Shown here in pieces: positions 51,895-59,484 of a DNA stretch of 64,000 bases (its first letter is position 1; every line of letters begins with the position of its first letter). The stretch is from assembly GCF_900129305.1 (NCBI RefSeq), contig NZ_FQVB01000009.1, positions 1 through 64,000 of the forward strand, in the 5' to 3' direction. The notes below the pieces were generated by a model. That model was given only the letters and a program-made list of their open reading frames with translations. It did no database searches and was not told the origin of the DNA. A program made the position numbers and the translations under genes. The DNA is from Desulfacinum infernum DSM 9756. GTDB taxonomy: Bacteria > Desulfobacterota > Syntrophobacteria > Syntrophobacterales > DSM-9756.

Positions 51895-52111
51895 GGAGGC
51901 TGTCCGACAATGGCTCACCGACCTACGAGGCCGAGGAATTTGGGTCCTCCTCGTAGCCGCGGGGCTTCAGCCCCGCGGGAAAGGGCTGACGTAACTACAT
52001 GAAACGACACAACATACGCGAGGGTCATCCAACGCGCGGAGCTTCTTCCGCACCCCTAAAGGGCTGCGCTACGGGAAAAGCGGTCATCCGGAACGTTTTC
52101 GGACAGCCTCT
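51895..52111. repeat. MITE-like repeat, core type A, complete
   Basis: About 217 bp bounded by GAGGCTGTCCGACAA on the left and CGTTTTCGGACAGCCTC on the right, both matching the family terminal repeat. The core has the GC palindrome GCCGCGGGGCTTCAGCCCC and the GGGCTGCGCTACG module. No coding capacity is apparent. Confidence 0.88.
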
Positions 52112-52330
52112 GTGATCCGCCAGGGGAGGTCCTCCACTCTGGTCCGGCGATCCGCGGGCCACCCCCACCCTTTTCAACGCCGAGGATTGGCCGGATTTGA
52201 GTGCGCCTATTGCGCTCCATCCTCCGGGAGGGTTGTCGCCTCCCTTTTCACAGGGGGCAGTGCCCAAGGCACTCCTGTAATCATTTCCTTTCCGTGCGTC
52301 CAATAGGAAAAGGCGATGGAAGGGAGGCTG
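52112..52330 (-). other. Hairpin-rich gap after the DisA-like gene; candidate structured RNA or decayed element
   Basis: On the minus strand this 219-bp region holds consecutive hairpins: AGTGCC/GGCACT (plus-strand 52258-52273), GGGAGG/CCCTCC (52225-52244) and GCGC-AATA-GGCGC (52203-52216). Open frames on both strands exist but look like by-products. The compact succession of stems suggests a folded RNA or a worn mobile element. I could not match it to a known family by eye. Confidence 0.35.
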
Positions 52331-53767
52331 TCATCCCCAGGAAATCCAATCGCTCAAGGTGGGCGGGGGCGTGGTGAAGCTGAAGCTGGGCTTCCAGCGG
52401 CAGACGGCGGTGAGTTCCACGCCGCCCTGGATGACCGAAACCGGCCGGTCGGACGAAACGACCACCACCAATAGCTGATCGTGTTCCGCCGTAAAACGCA
52501 GGGCGGAGTTGAAGCGGGCGCCCCGGGCCCGGTCCTCTCCGGGAACCGCCCGGCCGTCCAGGAGGCAGGCGAAGCGATGCAGGCGGCCGTCGCGGCCGAT
52601 GTGGAGAGCCCCGTCCACCTTGGCCAGGGATTTGGCCAGGTCCAGGTAGGCCGGGTCCTGTAGATCCAAGGGCCGGTCCAGTTCCTGACCGGAAATGGCG
52701 ATGGGGGTTTCGTTCAAGTCCAGAACCAGCGTACAGCCGTGTTTTTTTTCCTCGGCCCCGTGCACGATGGCGGCGGTGATCCGGAACAGGGTGTGCGCCA
52801 CCGACGAATCCACCGAGGAGCTGAGCAGGGCCTCTTCCAGCTGAACCAGTTTGGCCCGGCGGTTGGTGGAATGGAATCGGCCGTCGGAAAAGCTGCAGAC
52901 AGGACTCCCGTTCAGATGCAGAAAGCCGTAGCTTCCGCGGAAATCAGCCGTGACCCGGCAGTCCGGCAGGGCGCCGCGGGCGATGCCCACCAGGGAGCGG
53001 CCGTCGGAAACCAGCTGGCGATCGGAATATTCCACGGCCTGGAGAAGTTTTCGAATGTGTTTGGTGTTCTTGATGTCCGGCTGTTCCAGCCTGGGGAATC
53101 GCGCCATGAAGGGAATCTCTTCCAGGAACCGCTCCTCCACGAAGACCAATTCCCCCCGCGGCCAGGCTCCTTCTTCCGGTGTCTTGGATATCTCCAGGAC
53201 GGCGTCCAGGATGGGATAGACCTGGAGACGGTTGTCCCAGCCGATCATCATGTTGAGGCCGTCCATGACGGCGTCCCGCACGGCGTGGGTGGCGTATTCG
53301 CGAAGCACGTACCTGGACGATCCCGTGTAGAACGCGCTGGAGGTGGCGAAGTCGTGGCTGAGCAGCCACACGGCGTGTTCCAGCCACCTTTCCGTGGGGG
53401 CCACGGAACACATGTCCGGGTGGTGTTCCGTAAACCACATCTGGTAGAAGATGGATCGGGATCGACCGCCGTAGGAGATGAGCCCCGCCATTTCCAGGTT
53501 CTTTTCCGGGTAAATCTGGCCGAAGCGCTTCATGCCGTGGGTGTCCGGAGCATTGGAGCGCCACTCGTCGGAATCCAGATAAAGCGCCTTGAGCATGGGC
53601 TCATGGCCCCGGAGCAGGTTCTCCGGATCGCAGATCCTCATGGGGTCCCCGGGGGATTCGGCATAGAGCAGAGCGGCCCGGCTGGGGCCCGAGAATTGCG
53701 AAAGGCCTTCCCGCAAGCCGTCCAGGACGTTGAAGATGAAGAGGTTCTTGGCGGATGTGGTGGGCAT
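52331..53767 (-). CDS. DisA-like protein with C-terminal diadenylate cyclase domain
   Basis: A 478-aa protein. The C-terminal 150 residues match the DAC nucleotidyltransferase fold: DGALHIGRDGRLHRFACLL (Asp385-Gly-Ala), RGARFNSALRFT (around residue 418, equivalent to the RHR motif) and LVVVVSSDRPVSVIQGG. Phe replaces the usual His in the second motif, so activity is not certain. The first 320 residues are of unknown fold. DAC enzymes make cyclic di-AMP from ATP. ATG 53767 has GGGAG upstream and a promoter lies about 45 bp away. Confidence 0.75.
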   Translation of the reverse strand: MPTTSAKNLFIFNVLDGLREGLSQFSGPSRAALLYAESPGDPMRICDPENLLRGHEPMLKALYLDSDEWRSNAPDTHGMKRFGQIYPEKNLEMAGLISYGGRSRSIFYQMWFTEHHPDMCSVAPTERWLEHAVWLLSHDFATSSAFYTGSSRYVLREYATHAVRDAVMDGLNMMIGWDNRLQVYPILDAVLEISKTPEEGAWPRGELVFVEERFLEEIPFMARFPRLEQPDIKNTKHIRKLLQAVEYSDRQLVSDGRSLVGIARGALPDCRVTADFRGSYGFLHLNGSPVCSFSDGRFHSTNRRAKLVQLEEALLSSSVDSSVAHTLFRITAAIVHGAEEKKHGCTLVLDLNETPIAISGQELDRPLDLQDPAYLDLAKSLAKVDGALHIGRDGRLHRFACLLDGRAVPGEDRARGARFNSALRFTAEHDQLLVVVVSSDRPVSVIQGGVELTAVCRWKPSFSFTTPPPTLSDWISWG

Positions 53768-53812
53768 GGGGGGCTCCCGGCGTGTGCTGGCATGTAGGCA
53801 CGAGTCGCCCCT

Positions 53813-53841
53813 TCCTTAGGGTCTTGTGACGAATTTGTCAA
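53813..53841 (-). promoter_or_regulatory. Promoter of the DisA-like gene
   Basis: On the minus strand TTGACA (53841-53836), a 17-bp spacer and TAAGGA (53818-53813) form a sigma-70-like promoter about 45 bp upstream of the start. The -35 is perfect and the -10 is weak. Confidence 0.5.
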
Positions 53842-53909
53842 ACAGGAAGGCCGGATCGCCGATCGGGCGATTCTCCCCCGGCGCGGCCTCCGCGGGCGGG
53901 CCGTGGCTG

Positions 53910-53923
53910 CGAATCATGATTCG
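53910..53923. promoter_or_regulatory. Perfect 14-bp palindrome upstream of the DisA-like gene
   Basis: CGAATCATGATTCG is a perfect inverted repeat with no spacer, about 70 bp upstream of the -35 box. It looks like a dimeric regulator's operator. The regulator is unknown. Confidence 0.4.
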
Positions 53924-53954
53924 TCCCGACGAAAAGGGGTGGACCCCTTGAGTA

Positions 53955-53977
53955 CGGGCGGGGTTTATCCCCGCCCG
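53955..53977. repeat. GC hairpin with TTTAT loop
   Basis: CGGGCGGGG (53955-53963), TTTAT loop, CCCCGCCCG (53969-53977): a perfect 9-bp stem. It is the best copy of the GC hairpin family and lies just downstream of yedF, which ends at 54008 on the minus strand. Confidence 0.85.
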
Positions 53978-54007
53978 CACATCGCGATCACTCCCTAGAT
54001 GTGGCTG

Positions 54008-54613
54008 TCAGGTGAGGCTGATGACCCGGTGGGCCAGCTGCATGGAGGTGACGATATCCAGCATGTTGGTGGTCTCCCCCACCTTCTTTCTTTCCAGCAG
54101 GCCGAAGTGGGAAAGACAGGTGCCGCAAACCAGGATATGGACACCGGACTTTTCCAGGTCCTGGAGCACCCCCAGCACCGGGGAATCGTCCACGGTGAGC
54201 GTCACGCCGGCGTTGAGAAAGACCAGGCGCCACAAGGCAGGGCCCATTTCCTTGAGGGTTCCCAGGAAGTTTTCCATGAGCTTCTCGCCCAGCATGTCGT
54301 CCCCGGTTCCCATCCGCCGGGTTCCCACCAGCACCAGGATCCGGGCGCTTTCGGCATCCTCGGGTTCGGGAACGAAGACCTCACAGGCCTGGGAGCCGTC
54401 CCGGGTCCCTTCCACCATGATGGTTTCGCCCTCCGTCTGCACCGCCACCCGGTAGCCACTTCTGGAAAGAAACCGGCGCACGTTTTCCTTGGCCGCCTCG
54501 TTGTCCACCAGAACCGTAATGGGATCCGCGTCCCCCTGATCCACCGCTTCCTTGGTTTTCAACACAGGCGCCGGACAGGCCAGCCCCCGACAGTCGATGT
54601 GCTTGTGCGCCAT
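54008..54613 (-). CDS. yedF: Selenium metabolism protein YedF (TusA-like plus DsrE-like)
   Basis: A 201-aa two-domain protein. Residues 1-75 are TusA-like with IDCRGLACPAPVLKTKEAVD (conserved Cys). Residues 95-200 are DsrE/DsrF-like with GDDMLGEKLMENFLGTLKEM and ILVCGTCLSHFGLLERKKVG (Cys). YedF co-occurs with SelD and is thought to act in selenium handling. ATG 54613 begins at the TusA domain. It lies at the end of the znu-zur cluster and the LysR at 60445 belongs to a selenium-associated type, but selD is not in the window. Confidence 0.92.
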   Translation of the reverse strand: MAHKHIDCRGLACPAPVLKTKEAVDQGDADPITVLVDNEAAKENVRRFLSRSGYRVAVQTEGETIMVEGTRDGSQACEVFVPEPEDAESARILVLVGTRRMGTGDDMLGEKLMENFLGTLKEMGPALWRLVFLNAGVTLTVDDSPVLGVLQDLEKSGVHILVCGTCLSHFGLLERKKVGETTNMLDIVTSMQLAHRVISLT

Positions 54614-54746
54614 GGTCGAACGCCTCCTCGGTCTGAGCAAAGGATTGGATCACTCGGCAAGATAGGAATCGGAGGGGGCACAAACAAATAGGAAGTTTCG
54701 ATGAAAGGGGGGCTCAAGAATCGGGACGGCCTATGACCGTCAATCG

Positions 54747-55178
54747 CTAGGTTGCCAGGCACTGCTCGCAGATGCCGTCCACCCGGATCTCCACCTTTTC
54801 GGCGACGCCGGGGAGCGCACCGGAGGCATCCTGCCATGGGACGGGAAGGCTTTCCGGGGGAAGACAGGCCATGAGGCCGCATTGGCGGCAGAAAAAATGC
54901 GCATGCCGCGGGTGGTGTTCGTTGGGGGCCGGTCCGTAGCGGAAACTGCGGTCCCCTGCGCTTATCTTTTCCACCAGTCCGCTTTCCACCAGGGAATCCA
55001 GGACCCTGTAGACCGTCACGCGGTTGATGGGCCGGTCCGTCTGGACGGCCTCATACACGTCCTGGGCCGTCAAGGGCGCCGGAGCGGCTCCCACCACCCG
55101 AAGCACCGCCAAACGGTGTAGGGTCGGTCGAAGCCCTACCGCACGCAGAAGCCCCGAATAGTCGCAGCGCTCACACAT
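54747..55178 (-). CDS. zur: Fur-family regulator, probably Zur
   Basis: A 143-aa Fur-family repressor. The winged helix covers residues 10-75 (LTAQDVYEAVQTDRPINRVT, VYRVLDSLVESGLVEKI). The metal domain has HHPRHAHFFCRQCGLMACLP and a C-terminal CEQC, giving two CxxC pairs for structural zinc. Three upstream genes on the same strand encode the zinc importer ZnuABC, so zinc sensing is most likely. ATG 55178 is 91 bp after znuB. Iron or peroxide sensing is a less likely alternative. Confidence 0.83.
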   Translation of the reverse strand: MCERCDYSGLLRAVGLRPTLHRLAVLRVVGAAPAPLTAQDVYEAVQTDRPINRVTVYRVLDSLVESGLVEKISAGDRSFRYGPAPNEHHPRHAHFFCRQCGLMACLPPESLPVPWQDASGALPGVAEKVEIRVDGICEQCLAT

Positions 55179-55269
55179 GATCCTTCCCTTTTCCCAGCTT
55201 TCTTGTCTCCCGGCCCATGGGCCCCATCAGGGCCGCCCCTGGACCCGACGCACGTCACATCTCAAGGCT

Positions 55270-56079
55270 TCAGGCCCGGCGCCTCAGGGCCGCCCCTCCC
55301 ACGAAGGCGAAATAGGCCAGGGAGGCCACGCAGATGATGGCGGCTCCCGACGTCACGTTGAACTGGATGGAGATCCACAGGCCCGCCAGGGCGAAGACGC
55401 AGTTGAGAAGCCCGGCCGTCACCATCATGGACGCCAGGGACCGACATCGTTTTTCGGCCATGTAGGGGGCGATGGTGAGCAGGGCGATGACCAGGATGAG
55501 CCCCACCACCCGAATGAGCACCACCACGGATAGCGCCACGGCTCCGATGAGCAGAAGCTGGAGGGCGGTCACCGGAATGCCTCGCACCCGGGCGAATTCG
55601 TCGTCGTAGGAAACCGCCGCCAGGTCCCGGTAAAAGAGAGCCACGAAGAGGAGGACGGCGGCGATGAGGGCGGCCATGGCCGCCAGGGATTCCCTGGAAA
55701 TGGTGAGGATGCTGCCGAAGAGATAGCTCATGAGGTCCACGTTGTAGCCCGGCGTCAGGTCGGTCAGCAGAACCCCCACGGCCATGCCGAAGGCCCAAAG
55801 GACTCCGATGGCCGTGTCGGCGCGGTGGCGTTCCTTCAGGTAGAGCCATCCCATGATGAGCGCGCCGGTGAGGGTGAAGCCCAGCACGCCCCAAAGAGGC
55901 GAAAAGCCCAAGAAAAGGGCGAGCCCCACGCCTCCATAGGCCGAGTGGGCGATGCCGCCCGCCAGGTAGGCGATCCGGTTGGCCACCACGTAGGTGCCCA
56001 TGATTCCGCACAGGATGCCGGCCAGAATGCCGCCCGCCAGGGCGTTCTGAACGAAGGGAAGCTGCAGCCATTCACTCAC
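55270..56079 (-). CDS. znuB: Zinc ABC transporter permease ZnuB
   Basis: A 269-aa membrane permease of the metal ABC-3 family. About eight helices are seen, starting QNALAGGILAGILCGIMGTY and VVANRIAYLAGGIAHSAYGG (conserved), then LLLIGAVALSVVVLIRVVGL and ILVIALLTIAPYMAEK. The start overlaps znuC by 8 bp. It forms the zinc channel with the ZnuC ATPase and ZnuA binding protein. Manganese or iron are alternative substrates for the family, but Zur linkage favours zinc. Confidence 0.92.
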   Translation of the reverse strand: MSEWLQLPFVQNALAGGILAGILCGIMGTYVVANRIAYLAGGIAHSAYGGVGLALFLGFSPLWGVLGFTLTGALIMGWLYLKERHRADTAIGVLWAFGMAVGVLLTDLTPGYNVDLMSYLFGSILTISRESLAAMAALIAAVLLFVALFYRDLAAVSYDDEFARVRGIPVTALQLLLIGAVALSVVVLIRVVGLILVIALLTIAPYMAEKRCRSLASMMVTAGLLNCVFALAGLWISIQFNVTSGAAIICVASLAYFAFVGGAALRRRA

Positions 56080-56857
56080 AGCAGGGCCCTCCGTGGCACG
56101 GAAGCACGCGGTGGGGCAGGTGTCCGTGGCCCAGCAATTCCACGGGGCACCGGTAGCCCAGCCGGAGCATGTCCGGAGTGACCTCCGGGGCGTGGTGGTG
56201 GATGAGGGAGCGATTGACGCAGATCACCGATTTCACGTAGCTGGAGAGCACCATGAGGTCGTGGGTGACCACCAGGATGGTGATCTGCTCGTTCAAATCC
56301 TTCAGGTGGCTGTAGAGATCCGTCTGGCCCATGGCGTCCACACTGGCCGTGGGTTCGTCCAGAAAGAGGGCCCTCGGGTTGGAAGCCAGGGCCCGGGCGA
56401 TGAAGACCCGCTGTCGCTGCCCGCCTGAGAGTTCTTCCATCCTCTTGTGGCGCTCCGGCCACATCTCCATCCGGTCCAGGGCTTCTTCCGCGGCCCGATG
56501 GTCGTCCCGGGAGTAGCGGTGAAAAAGCCGGCCGGGGCGAAGGCGGCCCATGAGGACCACGTCCAGGGCCGAGATGGGGAAGTGCTTGTTGGCATGAATA
56601 TCCTGGGGCACGTAACCCACCAGGTGCGCGGTGCGCTCCGGCGACTCTCCGAACAGGAGCACCTTCCCGCTCCGGGGCCGCAGCAGCCCTAGGAGGATTT
56701 TCAAAAGGGTCGTCTTGCCGCCTCCGTTGGGACCGATGACGGCCGCAAAATCCCGCTCCTCCAACCGCAGGTCCACACCTTCCAGGACCCGGTGGCCGTT
56801 GTAGGAAAAAGAGACCCCACGGAGGCTGGCCGCTTCCTTTGTCGGTTGGGAGTTCAT
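56072..56857 (-). CDS. znuC: Zinc ABC transporter ATP-binding protein ZnuC
   Basis: A 261-aa ATPase with Walker A IGPNGGGKTTLLK, Q-loop YVPQDIHAN, signature LSGGQRQRVFIA, Walker B ALFLDEPTAS and switch VVTHDLMVLS. The C-terminal 35 residues are rich in His and Cys (HHHAPEV, HGHLPHRVLPCHGGPCCE), which may bind zinc. It overlaps znuA by 4 bp and znuB by 8 bp. Confidence 0.94.
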   Translation of the reverse strand: MNSQPTKEAASLRGVSFSYNGHRVLEGVDLRLEERDFAAVIGPNGGGKTTLLKILLGLLRPRSGKVLLFGESPERTAHLVGYVPQDIHANKHFPISALDVVLMGRLRPGRLFHRYSRDDHRAAEEALDRMEMWPERHKRMEELSGGQRQRVFIARALASNPRALFLDEPTASVDAMGQTDLYSHLKDLNEQITILVVTHDLMVLSSYVKSVICVNRSLIHHHAPEVTPDMLRLGYRCPVELLGHGHLPHRVLPCHGGPCCE

Positions 56858-57765
56858 CGAAGGGCCTCCCGGATACGGCGGCTTGCGGCACGCAGGTTTT
56901 CCGCCCAGTCTTCGGCCAATGGATCCAAGGTTACGAGCTCGGCGCCCACGGCCTGGGCCACCACGCCGGCCGAGCGCGACGAAAACTGGGGTTGCACGAA
57001 AAGCGCCTTCACGCCCAGGGATCGCGCCTCGTCCATGAGCTTCTTCAGCTCCGGAGCCCGGGCTTCCTTGCCTTCCAGCTCGATGGCCAACTGCTTCAGG
57101 CCGTAGGCGTCGGCAAAGTAGCCCCAGGACGGATGAAACACCACAAAGCGGTTGGCCTGCCCCACGTCCCGGAACCGACGCTGGAGTTCCAGATCCAGAT
57201 CCACCAGATCCAGGGCGAACCGTTTGTAGTTGGCTTCATAGAAGCCCGCATGCTCCGGATCCAGGTCCGCCAGGGCCTTGAAGACGGCGCGTGCCTGTAG
57301 CCCCGCCAGATGGGGCGCCAGCCACACGTGCGGGTCCGGAAAGCCGCCGTGGTCCTCGGGATGGGAGTGGACCGTCTGCCCTTCCTCCTCGTGCACGTGG
57401 CGTGGCAGGCTTCTTTTGTGGATCTCCCGGTCGGTCGCCACGATGCGGAGCTCGGGGAAGGCGGAGCGGATCCGGGGAAGCCAGGCCCTCTCGAAGGGAA
57501 CTCCCACGGTGAAGTAGACCGCGGCCTGGGACAGGGCCTTCATCTGGGCCGGGGTGGGTTCGTAGACGGCCGGGTTGGCCCCCGGCGGAACCAACACGGA
57601 CACTTGCACGCGGTCGGAAGCGATGCGCTGGACGAAGTATTTCTGGGGGAGGATGCTCACCACCACGCCCATGCGCTCGCCGGCGGATCCTCCCAGGGAG
57701 ATGGAAAAGAGCGCCGCCACCACCACGAGGGGGCAGGCAATCAAAAGCACGGTTCGAAGCCTCAC
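56854..57765 (-). CDS. znuA: Zinc-binding periplasmic protein ZnuA
   Basis: A 303-aa metal-binding lipoprotein-like or periplasmic protein. The N-terminal helix (RTVLLIACPLVVVAALFSIS) is a signal. The mature part has VVSILPQKYFVQRIA, PPGANPAVYEPTPAQMKAL, a His/Glu-rich loop (HVHEEEGQTVHSHPEDHGG), DPHVWLAPHL (conserved His), FHPSWGYFADAYGL and QPQFSSRSAGVVA. The His loop is typical of zinc-specific members. It is the first gene of the znuACB-zur-yedF line, with palindromic operators upstream. Confidence 0.94.
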   Translation of the reverse strand: MRLRTVLLIACPLVVVAALFSISLGGSAGERMGVVVSILPQKYFVQRIASDRVQVSVLVPPGANPAVYEPTPAQMKALSQAAVYFTVGVPFERAWLPRIRSAFPELRIVATDREIHKRSLPRHVHEEEGQTVHSHPEDHGGFPDPHVWLAPHLAGLQARAVFKALADLDPEHAGFYEANYKRFALDLVDLDLELQRRFRDVGQANRFVVFHPSWGYFADAYGLKQLAIELEGKEARAPELKKLMDEARSLGVKALFVQPQFSSRSAGVVAQAVGAELVTLDPLAEDWAENLRAASRRIREALR

Positions 57766-57817
57766 GCATTTTCCTCCTGCATCGGGCGATTTTTCTCATG
57801 CTGAAGTTCTGCCAAAT

Positions 57818-57834
57818 ATGCAACTCAATTGCAT
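57818..57834 (-). promoter_or_regulatory. Candidate Zur box 1 upstream of znuA
   Basis: ATGCAA-CTCAA-TTGCAT is a perfect 6-bp inverted repeat with 5-bp spacer, 53 bp upstream of the znuA start. Its half-site ATGCAA recurs in the second palindrome at 57865-57877. Zur operators are palindromes of this size in AT-rich context; identity is inferred from position. Confidence 0.65.
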
Positions 57835-57864
57835 GTTTGGACAAGGGTGTCAAGCGCATAGGCG

Positions 57865-57877
57865 GTTGCGATGCAAC
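57865..57877 (-). promoter_or_regulatory. Candidate Zur box 2 upstream of znuA
   Basis: GTTGC-GAT-GCAAC is a perfect palindrome sharing the TTGC/GCAA half-sites with box 1, 31 bp further upstream. Two such sites would allow cooperative binding. Confidence 0.5.
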
Positions 57878-57983
57878 ATGCCGGGATCCATCACAATTAC
57901 CTATTTGAGCTGCCCGCCCGCGCTGAATAACCTGAAACGCCAAGAACAGGGGATGCGGCCGGGCGCGGCCGGCCCCCGACTGG

Positions 57984-58202
57984 CTAGGAGGTTGTCTGAG
58001 AACGCCGCGGACGACCTTTTTCCTCGTAGCGCAGCCCTTTAGGGCTGCGGAGGAACCCCCGGCCGTCGGATAGGCCATCGCGTATTTTCTTTCGCTTCAT
58101 GGGGTTACGACGGTCCTTTCCCGCGGGGCTGAAGCCACGCGGCGACGAGGAGGACCAAAATTCCTCGGCCTTGTAAGTCGGAAAGGCATTGTCAGACAGC
58201 TA
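57984..58202. repeat. MITE-like repeat, core type A, inverted orientation
   Basis: About 219 bp bounded by CTAGGAGGTTGTCTGAGAAC and ATTGTCAGACAGCTAG. The core has the CGCAGCCCTTTAGGGCTGCG palindrome first and the CCGCGGGGCTGAAGCC module second, the reverse of the order at 51895. It lies between the Zur boxes and the MauE-like gene. Confidence 0.85.
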
Positions 58203-58218
58203 GAAGGGTTTGTTCGGT

Positions 58219-58710
58219 ATGTGGAGGGGGATGGCTTCCAAAGTGCTCAACCGGAATCCGGGGCGCTGGATCTTTGCCGCCGTGCGCGTGGGCCTGGGGA
58301 TCACCTTCCTGTGGGCGGGCGGGGTGAAGCTTCTGGATCCTTCGGGCTTCGCCGACACCATTTCCCACTATGAGCTGGTTCCCGACTGGGCCCCGGGGCC
58401 GGTGTCCGTGGGGCTTCCCTTGCTGGAAGTGGCGGCGGGGGCGGGAGCCCTTTGGAACGCGGCATGGAGTCTTTGGATCATGGCGGGTCTTCTCGTCCTC
58501 TTTATCGGCGTCCTGTGGTTCGGGATTCTTCAGGGGCTCGCCATCGACTGCGGGTGTTTTTCGGCCGATGAATTGGCGTCCCAGGAATCCCTCCGGCAGG
58601 CGTTTTACCGGGACTGGCTGATGCTCGCCATGCTCGCGGCGCTTCTCCTGTGGAAGCGATGGAACGGAAAGAATCGTTGGGTGGAGGAAACGCGAAAGGA
58701 GTCGGTATGA
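58219..58710 (+). CDS. MauE/DoxX-like redox-associated membrane protein
   Basis: A 163-aa protein with four membrane helices: WIFAAVRVGLGITFLWAGG, GPVSVGLPLLEVAAGAGALW, LWIMAGLLVLFIGVLWFG and WLMLAMLAALLLW. A loop with IDCGCFSADE carries a Cys pair, as in the MauE/methylamine-utilisation family. Such proteins handle disulfide exchange in the membrane. ATG 58219 has AAGGG upstream; ATG 58231 would leave too little spacing. It overlaps the rhodanese gene by 4 bp, so both are probably one unit. Confidence 0.82.
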   Translation: MWRGMASKVLNRNPGRWIFAAVRVGLGITFLWAGGVKLLDPSGFADTISHYELVPDWAPGPVSVGLPLLEVAAGAGALWNAAWSLWIMAGLLVLFIGVLWFGILQGLAIDCGCFSADELASQESLRQAFYRDWLMLAMLAALLLWKRWNGKNRWVEETRKESV

Positions 58711-59216
58711 AACGAACGGTTCTTGTGTTGGTGGGTTTTGTGGCGTTGGGTTGGCTTGCTGCTCCGGTACGGGATGCGCGCGCATGGGGCAAAAAGGAGT
58801 TGGAAACGGAGAAGGTCGCCGTTACCTTCCACCGGGAGGTGGAACGGGGCGGCTATCAAGTGGTGACCACGGAGGAGCTCAAGCAATGGATGGACCAGGG
58901 GCGAGAGATGCTCATCGTGGACACCATGCCCTATGAGGCCAGCTACAAAAAGCAGCATATTCCCGGTGCGGTCCAGATGGAATTTCCCATCCCGGAGATG
59001 GAAAGTCTGGATCCGGCCCAAAGGGACGCTCTCACCGAGCTGTTGGGGCCGGAAAAGAACCGGCTGATCGTCTTCTACTGCGGCTTCACCAAGTGCACGA
59101 GAAGCCACAATGGGGCCATGTGGGCGGTCAAGCTGGGCTACACCAACGTGTACCGGTGCCCGGGCGGGATCAAGGGCTGGATGGAAGCGGGTTACCCCGC
59201 GGAGAAGGTGCGGTAG
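58707..59216 (+). CDS. Exported rhodanese-like protein
   Basis: A 169-aa exported protein. A signal peptide (KRTVLVLVGFVALGWLAAPV, cleavage after ARA) precedes a rhodanese domain with MLIVDTMPYEASYKKQHIPG, FYCGFTKCTRSHNGAMWAVK and GGIKGWMEAGYP. The active-site loop has Cys in YCGFTKC, one Cys being the likely sulfur carrier. It overlaps the MauE-like gene by 4 bp, suggesting a periplasmic thiol or sulfur transfer pair. Confidence 0.87.
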   Translation: MKRTVLVLVGFVALGWLAAPVRDARAWGKKELETEKVAVTFHREVERGGYQVVTTEELKQWMDQGREMLIVDTMPYEASYKKQHIPGAVQMEFPIPEMESLDPAQRDALTELLGPEKNRLIVFYCGFTKCTRSHNGAMWAVKLGYTNVYRCPGGIKGWMEAGYPAEKVR

Positions 59217-59332
59217 AAGGCCGGCGACCGGAACCGTCGGTTTCGGGTGCCAAGGATGATTCACCGCTCCTGAGGGTTTCCTATAGGCTTCCCAGCCCTT
59301 ACTTTGAACGATGCGTATGGGGATGCATCCCA

Positions 59333-59405
59333 AGGAGCCTGTCCGACAACGCTGGGGGTGACCGGTTTTTCTCGTAGCGCAGCCCTTTAGGGCTGCGGAA
59401 GAGGG
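59333..59405. repeat. MITE-like repeat, left-end fragment
   Basis: Starts AGGAGCCTGTCCGACAAC and carries the CGCAGCCCTTTAGGGCTGCG palindrome (59377-59398), then stops. The right half and the second terminal repeat are missing. It fills part of the 268-bp gap before the C_GCAxxG_C_C gene. Confidence 0.75.
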
Positions 59406-59484
59406 GCGGGCCTTGCCGTGCCCTTTCGGGAATCTGAAGTGACGCGGTTGAGCCTTCGGCTCCGACCATGGGAAGGACGTAGGG

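Noticed and set aside
51766-51918. Extension of the epimerase frame through the heptamer array, giving an RITDYG-type periodic N-terminus
   Set aside because: The periodic sequence is a by-product of a 7-bp repeat, and a good ribosome binding site with TTG lies after it.
52112-52306. Short open frame with two Cys (ECAYC) in the hairpin-rich gap
   Set aside because: It overlaps perfect inverted repeats and a same-length frame on the other strand; hairpins explain the composition better.
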